From contig JAKCWW010000781.1 in assembly GCA_026260175.1 (NCBI GenBank), positions 21,594-85,593 on the forward strand: 64,000 nt of DNA. Reading direction: 5' to 3'. Source of the stretch: Reticulitermes lucifugus (taxonomy: Eukaryota; Arthropoda; Insecta; Blattodea; Rhinotermitidae). A program made the translations under genes and the position numbers. A model generated the notes under the pieces. The model was not told where the DNA came from. It saw only the letters and a program-made list of their open reading frames with translations, and ran no database searches. This document shows, piece by piece, positions 10,406 through 20,263 of this stretch (within the stretch, counting starts at the first letter, position 1; every line of letters starts with the position of its first letter).

Positions 10406-13400
10406 GTATGGCAAACTGTCAACTATGTTTATGCATTAGGATTAATAATAACAATAAATTGACTTTTTTCTGTTAATGTTATTCTTCGTTTACAGGAGCT
10501 GGGGAATCTGGGAAAACAACAATTATAAAGCAAATGAAAATTCTGCATATTAGTGGATTTTCAGAAAGGTACAGTATTCTGATGCTGTCACACCAGTCTA
10601 TGTGGTTGTCTTTTGTACCCTGCACTGTAGTATGTAACAAGCAGCAGGGGACATTTCATTATACTATGTTCTGATGTGTTAAATAAGTAAAGACTTAATG
10701 TTGCATTCACAGTAGTAGCTTTTAGGCATGTTTGCATAAATGGTGAAAAGTGCCTATTAGCTTCATCATGCTTGTCTGTCTGTCTTCATGTATCAGTGTG
10801 GCTCCACTAGATGGATTTTCATGAAATTTGATATTGGGGGCTTTTACAAAAATCTGTCAAGAAACTCCAAATTTGGTTAAATCGTACAATATTGGGCACT
10901 TTATGTGGAGACGTAATGACATTTACAATGTTGGCAGTAGTATGACATACTTTTTTGCCTGACTGCAGTTATATTGATGCAGTTGCTGCAGATACAGTTC
11001 TAAAGGTTCCACACTTCTGGGATGTGAAACTGTGTCATTGGGTGAATGTTTCCCGACATTTTGAAGGCACACTGAGCCTTCAAAACGTTGAGAAATGTTC
11101 ACAACACGGCATGCCGTTCAAGAAGGCTTTAATCTTAAGCAACTCTGCTGTAAGAATCACAAATCTTGCAAAATATGGATCTGTTTAGTTTAGTTTAGTT
11201 TTTATTATATTCCGTCTGATCCAATACTGGTCAACAACCACAGGATATAGAACACGTCATACAACTACCATAACATGCAGCACAAATCATACAATAAATA
11301 AATATATACAATCACAAGCAGTCATAATTATAAACATAATCAAGTCAATCATCAACAATCCAAGGAATACCCTTTCCAGTATAACGAACACTACAATTTA
11401 AAACACTAGTATACTATACACAAACAGTATCAGTGTATAAAATATGCTACATACATAAGAGTGATGACATATTAAAATGAAACAAACCAATAATATTCAT
11501 AAAAAAATTAATTCAAAGTATAAAATGAGCGTTTGAGGAGAAAGTGCTTTAAAGCAATTTTGAACTTATTTGGTTTGCTGGAGACATCCTTAATTGCCTT
11601 TGGAAGAGCGTTGCAAAGCTTCATAGTGGTACCTCGTAAGTTCACACAGTCATGATCTTAGTATTTATGATAAGGTATTGAATCATGCAGAAGTGTACCG
11701 GTATCTAGTGGCCCAGTGTTTCTACCAAGTTCGTGAAATTCTCTCAGTGGTTCAAAAGTTGTTTGGGGTGGGTGTCAGACACACAAATATAATGATATAC
11801 AGAGTGTTCTGCATAAGGTGTCTGAAACTGCAGAATGTTATTTCATAAGTCATTTTGAGTAAAAAATGCTGTATCAACATATGACTGATTATCAACTGTT
11901 ACATCACTAAAAGCATTTTAATGTACATGCATGAGTAACCAAAAATGGCAAAATGCACGTTTTATCATACTGTATACATAAAAATAAACTTATGTCAGAT
12001 AACACGTTAAAAGAGAGATAGTCATTAATTCTTAACCTTCTGGACAACATGGTCTGATAACAACAAAAAACAAAGGTACAAATTAAGTCTTACCCTGCTG
12101 TATGTACATCAAAAGAAAATGATGTGTCAGATAATACCACAAAAGAAAGACATCAATTTTTAGCTGTTACCAAGTTAGTTATGTTAGTTTACTTAGTTAT
12201 GAGGTTACCAGATCTCCTCCCTGTAGACTGCTTGTTGTGGGGACACATGAAGTATGTGGTCTGCTGGCTAAAATTACAGACAAGAGAACTATTGCAGCGA
12301 ATCATGGAATCCATTGACTGTGTAAGGGGGAAATGATGAAATATCAGACAGGCATCAAACTTTCTTTTGAGACATGCAGAATTGTGCATACAAAGCAGTA
12401 GAGGTTATTTTGAACAGTAATAAATGTGACATAACTGAAAATTGTCCTTCTCTGATATTGTCTAACCAACATTGACTTTTTCTTCCATGTTGTAACATGA
12501 CTATGTAAACTAACATAACGAACTTGGTAACATAATGAGAAATTGAAGTTTTCCTTTTGTGGTACTATCTGACACACAATTTTCTTTTGATGTCATACAT
12601 GCAGTAGGTAAGGCCTAATTGCTGCTGTTTTTTTGTTATGGTATTGGACACATGGAGTACAGTAGGTGAAGAATTAATGGATATCTTTCTTTAATGGTGT
12701 TACATGACACACAGGTTTATTTTTATGTGTACAGTATGAAGAAACATGTATTTTGCCATTTTCGGTTATGACCATATAAGTGCGTTAAAATACCTGTAAT
12801 GACATAACAGTTGATAATTGGGCTTATGTTAATATAGCTTTTTTACTGAAAATGACTCATAAAGTAACACCCTGAAGTTTGGTACACCTTATGCGGAATA
12901 TTCTGTACATACTTTATATTGTTCATACCGTGCATTTTCATTTGATCACACATTTCTTAAACCAACAAATGCACGCTTTTTATTTATTATACAATATAAT
13001 TTTTTACAGTAAAATCAGTCCAACATGTTTCGGTTCCTTATTCTGGGACCATTACCTTTTGAACTTTTAATATGTACCATTGTTTGTTGATTTGTGATTT
13101 ATGATATGGGTCCCTGATGATGAAGGAACAAACATGTTGGACTGATTTTACTGTAAAAAATTATATTGTATAATAAATAAAAAGTGTGCATTTGTTGGTT
13201 TAAGAAATGTGTGATTCTGTATATAGTTGAACGTAGCGGATTCGTTTTTGATAAACACAAAGTATGACAGATGAACATTTATGAATGAGAGCATTTATTT
13301 TGTTTTCAGTGTTCATGTTTTGTATGTGGTTGTTCACAGTGATCGACAAGAGAAAGTGGTGGATATACGTCAAAACATCCATGAGTCAATATATGACCTG

Positions 13401-16400
13401 GTAACAAATATGTCTGCTCTGACGCCTCCAATTGTTCTTGCCAATGATGAAAGTGATATTAGTGCTTCATATGTATGCAATCTGGGACCGAAAGAACCTT
13501 CATCATACACACAAGTAAGTTCAGAATTTTCAGATTGAAAGGGTTGCTTTCTTAGAAAGCACATGTGAGGCAAACAAGGAATACATATATAGTTCTCACT
13601 GGAAAATCACAGGTGAGTAATCATTTGAGACGCGTATATAGCGGAGGAAGTATTATTAAAATTGATGTGGGTTTAAGTGAGATGTGGACTGAATTAAACT
13701 GGCTCATAGTAGGACCTAGTAGTGTGAACATAGTGTTGCACCATTAAGGCCCATAAAAGCAGGACTTTTCTGACCAACCAAGTACCCTATGCCATGAATT
13801 AAGTAATTTTTTAGCTAATTTATACCTGTACGGCACATGTATAGATCATATCCTTATGCTGTGAACCTAATAGCTTATTAATTTCTGTGATTATCATATT
13901 CGTTTTAAAACTGCACACTTTGTTCCTAATGCCAGTTCTTTCATATAGTTTGAAAGTTAATAAGGAATATCTACTGTTATTTCAGTTGTTACCCTGTTTT
14001 CATGTTCATTTGATGTGTTGTTACCTAGAATCAGCAGATGACTGAAGACAAGTACATTATGTTCTTTTAAGCCACTTCACGCATGCATTTATAAAATCAG
14101 TTGGGCTTTAAAAGACTGTCTCTAGATTGTAGTGAGTAGTGTATTTTAGTTTTCCTTGAATCTGAAAGAGTTTCTCTGAATTACTTCTGTTTGTCTGTTT
14201 GTGGGTCTGTGCGCTTCAGAGACAAATCCTTTTCGTATTTGAGATTGTGATTTTTGTCTGAGACTTTGGAGATCTACTGTGTGCTAGAGGCTTTAAAAAT
14301 GGAAGGTACTGTTTATGAAGGTTGAGATTCAAAGAAGAATTCTATTTAAGGCAGTTGTAATTTCACTAATCTGTGGAAAGCGGACTGACTCCTGTCTTGC
14401 GCTGAGGTTAAGAATGCTTAGAGCTATACCTCTACTCCCTCTCTGTGCCTGCATGGAATGTTATGGGGAGACTTTTACCTTTACCTGTCAAAAGCAGGGT
14501 TAAGAGTAATGCATTATAGAGTAGATAACTATGTATTTTAGATATTCCCTCCTCATATTCCCCAACGTTTGACTAGTTTTGCATTCTAGACTGACATACA
14601 TTTTCTGAATTTGTTAGGTTTTTGCTGTGTAGGTAGTGTTTCATAGTCTCCTTTCAGTTGCAGGGATGTAGGGAAATATGCCTTGAGGGTGACATATCAG
14701 TGGGATAACACAGTAAGAGAGACTGAACATTAAAATTTAGACAGAATAATGCATAAATGAAAATTAGGTGTTGCTGATTTAGAGTAAAAAATTTATAAAT
14801 TGTGAAAATGAATGTGAACATGGCTCTGAAATATCTGAGGACTGTACTCTGCACCGGCCTGATGTTTCATGGGTGCACATATATGTTATTGGAACGGAAC
14901 TCAATAAATTTAGACGTATCATCTTCTTTACTCTACTGATATAAAACTTGCTCACCAAACTATGGAATTTCAGTACAGATCTGTAAGCTGCTGACAGTGG
15001 CGTATGACTTATAGAGTCATTGGCTTCGTGGACTTACTATTTTCAGTACATGATGATGGGGGAAAAAATGTCCATGAATTTGATGAGTTTAGATATGGAA
15101 TTACACTTTAATATTATCTTATGAAATTAGAGGGATATGTGAAGAATTGTCAGAAGGAATGATTTCTTATGTGGTAGATGATACTGTTTATGGCAGATAA
15201 CTTATATTTTTGTATGATGTTAATATGTGTTTATTTTCCAAACTGTAGGAATATTATGACCATGTGCAGACTCTGTGGAATGATAATGGTATTAAGGAAT
15301 GCTACCGAAGATCTAATGAATTCCAACTTATTGATAGTGCAAAGTAGTGAGTATTGGTTGCAACTGGTCCTTTATTTCATATTTTCTGTCTTCCACACCC
15401 CCCTCCCCCCAATTTCAGTACTAATAAAACTTTTTTTGTCTGTGTTTTCTATATTTGTGAAATAGTAGTAACTTCCATTTCTGTTACTGTACTCAGAATG
15501 GTACGCATAATGAGATGGGAAAGTATACTTGGTGTATTTGTATAGTGACTACCCTACAGTTTGGACTACCAAGGAATCAAAGTGATTCCTGGCAGCAGCA
15601 AGAAATTTCTTTCTTCTTTGAAGCATGCAGACTGATTCTGGGGCCCACCCAGTCTCCTGTTCAATGGGTACTGGTGGTTCTTTCTGCAGAGTAAAGTATC
15701 TGGGGGGTGAAGCTTACCACTCACCTCCATCTAGTGCTGAGACAAAGAATAAGTGGAGTTATACCTCTATTGGCCCATATATCACTATGGTTTACACAGG
15801 GACAGTTACCATACTTACAAAATTTCCAACTGTCTGTCTTGCTGAGCAGTTCCTGAATTATAAGACAGATGAAAGCTATTAAGAACAAAAATACTTTTTC
15901 CTGTGCACAGCATATGGCTTTGAAGCATATAATTTTACTGGATTTTTCAACCACCTCTCTACATTTTATAACCTTTCTGTGGCTGTATGCATTTTGACAC
16001 TTATACTAGCATCATCTTCAGTGACAGCAGCTTACAGGTGAAACACATATGACCACAGGAAGGTTATAAAGTATAGAAAGGTCAGAAAATACAATAAAGT
16101 AATAACAATACTTTATTGGAAAAGTGTTCCTATTTCATCTATCTCTTCCATTCATCCACAGAGAGAAGTAGTTAACAAAACATTCATGTATTTTATTGCA
16201 TTGAAATTGCCAAGTATTGATCTTTAAACTTTTTCGTGAGAAAAATAAATTTCCACATCCAGTTACAGAGATGCATATCTGTATCATGTTTTGATGTCAT
16301 AGTTTTATGTCTTCAGTGTTTTTAGAATTGCATGTTGGCTAGATCTAGGTAGAAATTTGAGTGGAGTGGACTGTAGGTAGATTTTGAGTTGTACTATGAA

Positions 16401-19400
16401 ACCACCTCCAAACATTTCTCATGTTAAATGTAAAAAATTGCAGAAGTCTCTATTCCAGCTTATTACTTATGTTCATTACTTTTTTCTCTTTCAAACTGAT
16501 GATAACAAAGGTGTATCTTTATATTATCTTTCAGTTTTCTGGACAGAATAAAGGAGGTTAGGAATCCAGATTATAGACCTTCTGATCAGGTATGTGAATA
16601 AATTAACAGCTTGACATTCTCACAGTGGTGTTGATGAAGATTCACATCTTGTGGGGTGTTACACTGTGTTGACTGATAAATGGTTACCAATGTTTTGGAG
16701 GCACTATGCTCCCTTCAAAACATCAGTAACCATTTATCACTTAACACATTGTAACATCTCAGAAGTCTTCATTTTTCAATGACAGAGCATTGCATCCATG
16801 CAAAGTGTTTGGCTTGTTGATGATAACTGATAAATCATTTTAACTTGGCATATGTGATTTGTATAGGACGTGAAAGAATTTACAAGTAGTGTGAGTTATC
16901 GCAATGAATTTACACCAGTAGCAAGTGTTGTTGTTATTGTATTCCAGGACATTCTCCATAGCCGTAAGAAGACAACTGGAATTCAGAAGATAGAATTCAA
17001 GATGAAAGTACCAAAGAAGTATGGTGGGGACTCCATGGAATTCTGGATGTTTGATGTTGGTGGTCAGAGGGGTGAGCGGCGTAAATGGCTGCCGGTAATG
17101 GTTCACTCTTGCATTAACTACTAATCCTGACAGATCAATTCCAGTGCCCTTAAAGACTACTGTTAAACCATGCGACATTTTCAATAGCCCATTCCCATTC
17201 TTGGTGTAATCCATATGAGATATACTGATATAATTATGGTTGTATGAAATTATGAATCACAGAATTGTGTATTTAAAATGACACTGCATAAAATTATAGT
17301 TCTAGGACTTAAGGCTCACTTATTAGAACAAGGACCCATATATATATACCGGTAGAAGACGCCATATGTTTCACTGCAATAGTGAGTTTTCTTAGGGAGA
17401 GTTGATGAATCTAAACGTAGGGGTAGTGCAAGCCTGAATGCTGCCCCAGAGGTGACAAAAAATTTACCCAACCGATCTCCCTTTCAGTTAAAACAGGTCA
17501 GCTTGTTCAAAACTTCATCACATTTAATAAACCCTAATTATTAAAACAGTTTCATTTACATTGTTGCATAACATTTACAGATAACTGCCAGTTAATGGTC
17601 ATAGAATGAATAAATGAACAACAGAAATTAATTTGAATTAAAAAATTGGGCCACCCCTACTAATGTCACACTGCATACAACAGCGTAGTGTGTATGTCAC
17701 AGTGACCTCTTGTACAAGTTCTTACAGTATTTACAACACTGCCATTAGATCAGCCACAAGTTAATGAATTCACACATTTTTCCAACCATACAAACAAACA
17801 AATGACAACAAATGCAAGTGATGTACATTAATTGTATATCTTAAAGATGAGCTTGGGAAGGAAGTCCTGGGATTGGCAAATGGATAATTCTGGCTTGCAT
17901 TGAAGACTGCATTTGTGGAATGCCTGTTGTGTCTCTGTTCCAGCTGTTTGAAGGTATCCATGCTATCCTCTTCCTAGTAGCTTCAAGTGACTTTGACCAA
18001 ACTCTGAGAGAAGAGACTAGTGTCAACAGGTTACGTGAGGCTGTGCATCTGTTTGAGGATATATGGCACAGCAGGTGAGAACAAGTCTAGGAAGATGCCA
18101 TATATGTCACAGTCATGAGCACTGTTGTAGTATATCCATATAGAAGATACAAAACTGTTAGGATAATATTTCCAATGGATATCATCCAGAAGCCATATTT
18201 TTCATATCTGTATCTTTAACCCTTGAATGGTAGCCTCGGAAAATTGTACAGACCTTTAATTCTTCACATGCTGCCAGATCTCAGTGCACTGTATGGTTCT
18301 GAATGCATTTAAAGTTACTACATGGAAACCCCAAATCTCACATCCAGAATAGTGCTTTCACATACTCTCGTCCATTACTGCCTCCTTTCATATATTTCCA
18401 TTCTCATCCTTCATGTTTACGCCTCTATTTAATTTGATGCTATAGACTCTTGCAGCTGAACCCACTAACTCAGTAGAACATAATCCTTCTTGAGATGCCC
18501 ATCCAGTGACAAAACATTTCACCTTTTGTTGAACCCAAAGAGTTAATACAGAGTTCACAAGGGCCCAGGTTGAAACAATCCATTAGATGATATAAGAATA
18601 AGAATCTGTGTTTAATTCATGGAGTGCCTATTTAACTGACATGAGATGTGGGTTTAAACACTGCTTTTGTTTACAGTTAGACCAAAAGGGAATATTCTAT
18701 GTTTTGTCAGGTTCTTACAAGATGCTGGTGTGATTGTATTTCTAAACAAGCAAGATATGCTCAAAGAGAAAGTTGAGAGTGGCAAAAGCATTGATCCCTA
18801 CTTCCCAGAGTATAACAAATACCAGATGAGCAGTAAAGGTGAGTATAGTTAAACGCTAATCTGGACAGTGTACTCCAGCTTGTAATTAATCACTCTTAAT
18901 GTTTATATAATTCTATTGTTGACAGTGGTTATGAATGGCAGTGACACTGTACTGCACAGAAATGTTCAGTTGGTGTCTTTTTAACTTTAATTACTACCTT
19001 CAATAGTAACTGCACTGCAGTCACGACTACTTTTGATGCAGTTTAGTGGATAAAATGGAAACTTTATCTTGGTTGCAGATACCTTTTCAGTTTCATAATA
19101 GGATTTGATGTTTGGGTATATGAGCAGTGGTATGGTACAAAACTGAACAGTAAAAATTTTGTGCATTTTGTGTTTTTGCATGTGTGAAAATTAAAGGTGT
19201 GGTAATGGTATGAAGATTTAGTTATGGACATGCCTGAGTCAGTAGTATTTCCACCCAGAATATCAAATTGTTGATTGTGGTGTAATTTTTATATGATTTT
19301 ACATGTGCATGTTTTTTTTTTTAATTTATGTTTTTGTGTTTGCATTAGATGGAGATGGCTCTGATGAATATATAAGGACACGATGTTTCATTCGTGATCT

Positions 19401-20263
19401 TTTTGCTGTAAGTAAATTAGACCAAAACAGAAGAGACCAAAAGTTCATTTAGTGTTATTATGTACAATAATTTAATTGGGATTTATTAATTGGTTGTCAG
19501 TTTAAGAATGTGACTGACACAGCCACCAGGATAAATATTACAGCTAGTATGATTAATTATTCTCATTAATAAAACATATTACAAGGTGGAAGTAAAGTTG
19601 CCACTGTGCTTAAGCACAACACGATGAAGGTGTGGAGGGGCATGGAGGTAACATTTTACACATTCTTGTCTGAGCAGTGGGTGGAATTGAATGATAACCA
19701 ACACTGCGACTTCTTTAGCCACAATGAAAAGTGTCTATAATACTCATTAGGCAAGAGGCTGGGTGATTTCAGGGCCATTTTGGTTATGGGGAAGGGAAGG
19801 TCCAGGTGCCCATCATGGGAATAAAGCTCTGTTCATACAGCCCAAATCTGCTGTGGTTCATCAGCAGATATGAAATTTGAAGTTTTCACAGCAGTGAGTA
19901 TTAAGGCTATATATAGTCTATCAGATGATGTGGTGTCACATCCCAGAATATAGTAATCTGCAGAGTAGTTTTTCATGTATCTGATATATATGTAAGTACA
20001 TCAAATATTGTGCTTTAAATAATTATGTTTCAATTTGAGACCTGTTTGATGTCTAGGATGTAACAAAAAAGAAGCGGAGAAGTGCAGAAGATCGCAAATC
20101 TAGCATACTACCAGGACTTACTGTGACGCTTGCGGATACAGAAAACAGACAGTGCTATTTCCACTTTACAGTCGCTACAGATACAGGAAACATCAGAACT
20201 GTATTTGAAGATGTCCACACTATGATCCTCATGAGTGTTCTCTCGGACGTTGGTCTTCAGTAA
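10282..20263 (+). CDS. Galphaf: Heterotrimeric G protein alpha subunit, G(f)/Gs-like
   Basis: This is a GTP-binding switch that couples receptors to effectors at the inner plasma membrane. Ten exons join in phase: 10282-10405, 10496-10568, 13340-13514, 15249-15346, 16535-16589, 16948-17094, 17944-18074, 18711-18838, 19349-19407 and 20057-20263. They encode 398 residues. Visible motifs are MGCFDS (myristoylation at Gly2, palmitoylation at Cys3), P-loop GAGESGKTT (42-50), switch I Arg181 and Thr184, DVGGQ (211-215, catalytic Gln215), NKQD (280-283) and TVAT in place of TCAT (368-371). The REE..SVNRL block and overall pattern resemble Gs and the insect G(f) subunit. Oddities are Thr49 where Ser is usual, a basic insert (KKKRRS, about 334-339), and a C-terminus (LSDVGLQ) unlike Gs, Gi, Gq or G12, without a pertussis-toxin cysteine. 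Membership of the G alpha family is certain; the G(f) subgroup is inferred. Confidence 0.93.
10496..10568 (+). CDS. Galphaf: G alpha exon 2 (P-loop)
   Basis: The acceptor is TTTACAG. It completes Gly42 and encodes [20 protein letters not shown], the nucleotide-binding P-loop and helix alpha 1. The donor is AAAG|GTACAG. Confidence 0.92.
10985..11176. repeat. Snap-back repeat, family B (intron 2)
   Basis: It contains CACTTCTGGGATGTGAAACT, a hairpin around CATTTTGAAGGCACACTGAGCCTTCAAAAC (shown here only as its position, about 11059-11089), and the closing block GTAAGAATCACAAATCTTGC. The same order of blocks recurs near 16620, 31640, 48100, 62480 and 62940. Confidence 0.55.
11183..11770 (-). mobile_element. 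5'-truncated LINE: polymerase tail and 3' UTR
   Basis: The - strand frame from about 11655 to 11518 reads [20 protein letters not shown], then [20 protein letters not shown] and KRSFYTLN, and stops. This is the typical C-terminus of a jockey/CR1-like reverse transcriptase ('..LRG...LWN.LP..IK...S...FK..LK.FLL...Y'). A roughly 330-bp 3' UTR follows, ending in an AAACTAAACTAAACT repeat at 11183-11199. It lies antisense in G alpha intron 2. Confidence 0.7.
11800..12905 (+). mobile_element. 1.1-kb Tc1/mariner-class element with long TIRs
   Basis: Both ends abut TA (11798-11799 and 12906-12907). The left end CAGAGTGTTCTGCATAAGGT matches the complement of the right end CAGAATATTCCGCATAAGGT. The inverted repeat continues for roughly 360 bp each side, for example ATTAATTCTTAACCTTCTGG against ATTAATTCTTCACCTACTGT and GTCAGATAATACCACAAAAG against GTCAGATAGTACCACAAAAG. 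A transposase fragment occupies the middle. It is a deletion derivative inserted in G alpha intron 2. Confidence 0.8.
12202..12336 (+). pseudogene. Transposase C-terminal fragment
   Basis: The frame reads [20 protein letters not shown] and then [24 protein letters not shown] before a stop. The 'SPDL.P.D..LWG..K' block with 'L..RI..A...I' after it is the hallmark of the last catalytic-acid region of mariner-like transposases and their relatives. Two family positions are changed (Arg-Leu-Pro for the usual Ser-Pro, Cys for Phe). The rest of the transposase is gone. Confidence 0.65.
12946..13214. repeat. Inverted-repeat element with hammerhead-like arms
   Basis: The arms are near-perfect complements. 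The left begins TCACACATTTCTTAAACCAA and the right ends TTGGTTTAAGAAATGTGTGA. The arms are about 100 bp. Each contains a decayed CTGATGA..AAACATGTTGGAC block: right arm + strand about 13109-13146, left arm - strand about 13059-13015. The right-arm 5' neighbour GGGTCC can pair with GGAC. The element is 130 bp upstream of G alpha exon 3. Confidence 0.75.
13340..13514 (+). CDS. Galphaf: G alpha exon 3 (helical domain, first part)
   Basis: Residues 66-124. The acceptor GTTCACAG completes Ser66 (AG|T). The exon encodes [20 protein letters not shown] and the following helical-domain residues. The donor is CAA|GTAAGT. Confidence 0.9.
14375..14502 (+). mobile_element. SINE family A, 3' fragment
   Basis: Only the end of the family is present: GGTTAAGAATGCTTAGAGCT, ATACCTCTACTCCCTCTCTG, and a CTTTTACCTTTACCTG tail. 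It is in G alpha intron 3. Confidence 0.7.
15249..15346 (+). CDS. Galphaf: G alpha exon 4 (helical domain, second part)
   Basis: Residues 125-156 plus two bases. It contains the conserved LW.D.GI..CY.R..EFQL.DSAKY pattern of the helical domain, including [20 protein letters not shown]. The donor is TA|GTGAGT. Confidence 0.92.
15545..15811 (+). mobile_element. SINE family A copy
   Basis: Landmarks in order: 'GATTCCTGGCAGCAGCAAG', 'AGACTGATTCTGGGGCCCAC', a GTAAAGTATCTGGGGGGTGA block, 'CATCTAGTGCTGAGACAAAG' and 'GTGGAGTTATACCTCTATTG'. It is in G alpha intron 4. Confidence 0.7.
15960..16072. repeat. Short snap-back repeat (intron 4)
   Basis: ATTTTATAACCTTTCTGTGG near 15963 pairs with CCACAGGAAGGTTATAAAGT near 16055. 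A CATCATCTTCAG block lies between them (CTGAAGATGATG on the - strand), like the other snap-back families here. Confidence 0.5.
16535..16589 (+). CDS. Galphaf: G alpha exon 5
   Basis: Completes Tyr157 and encodes [18 protein letters not shown] up to residue 175, the linker leading to switch I. The acceptor is CTTTCAG and the donor is CAG|GTATGT. Confidence 0.9.
16620..16790. repeat. Snap-back repeat, family B (intron 5)
   Basis: GATAAATGGTTACCAATGTT at about 16675 pairs with AACATCAGTAACCATTTATC at about 16719. Outer blocks are GATGAAGATTCACATCTTG and AACATCTCAGAAGTCTTCAT. The architecture is the same as at 10985-11176. Confidence 0.55.
16948..17094 (+). CDS. Galphaf: G alpha exon 6 (switch I and switch II)
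   Basis: Residues 176-224. It encodes [17 protein letters not shown], with Arg181 and Thr184 of switch I, and [18 protein letters not shown], with catalytic Gln215 of switch II. The acceptor is TATTCCAG and the donor is CCG|GTAATG, phase 0 on both sides. Confidence 0.94.
17944..18074 (+). CDS. Galphaf: G alpha exon 7
   Basis: Residues 225-267 plus two bases. It encodes [20 protein letters not shown] and the [20 protein letters not shown] block typical of Gs-like subunits. The acceptor is TGTTCCAG and the donor is AG|GTGAGA. Confidence 0.93.
18711..18838 (+). CDS. Galphaf: G alpha exon 8 (NKQD)
   Basis: Residues 268-310 plus one base. It encodes [15 protein letters not shown], with the guanine-specificity motif at 280-283, and the [12 protein letters not shown] segment. 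The acceptor is TTTTGTCAG and the donor is AAAG|GTGAGT. Confidence 0.93.
19349..19407 (+). CDS. Galphaf: G alpha exon 9
   Basis: Residues 311-330 ([20 protein letters not shown]), the RxxFIRD helix alpha 4 region. The acceptor is TTGCATTAG and the donor is GCT|GTAAGT. Confidence 0.9.
20057..20263 (+). CDS. Galphaf: G alpha exon 10 (C-terminus)
   Basis: Residues 331-398. It begins [16 protein letters not shown], a basic insertion compared with Gs. It continues through [20 protein letters not shown] (the TCAT-equivalent guanine-binding loop) and ends LSDVGLQ at a TAA. The acceptor is TGTCTAG. Confidence 0.93.
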   Translation, partial: DVTKKKRRSAEDRKSSILPGLTVTLADTENRQCYFHFTVATDTGNIRTVFEDVHTMILMSVLSDVGLQ

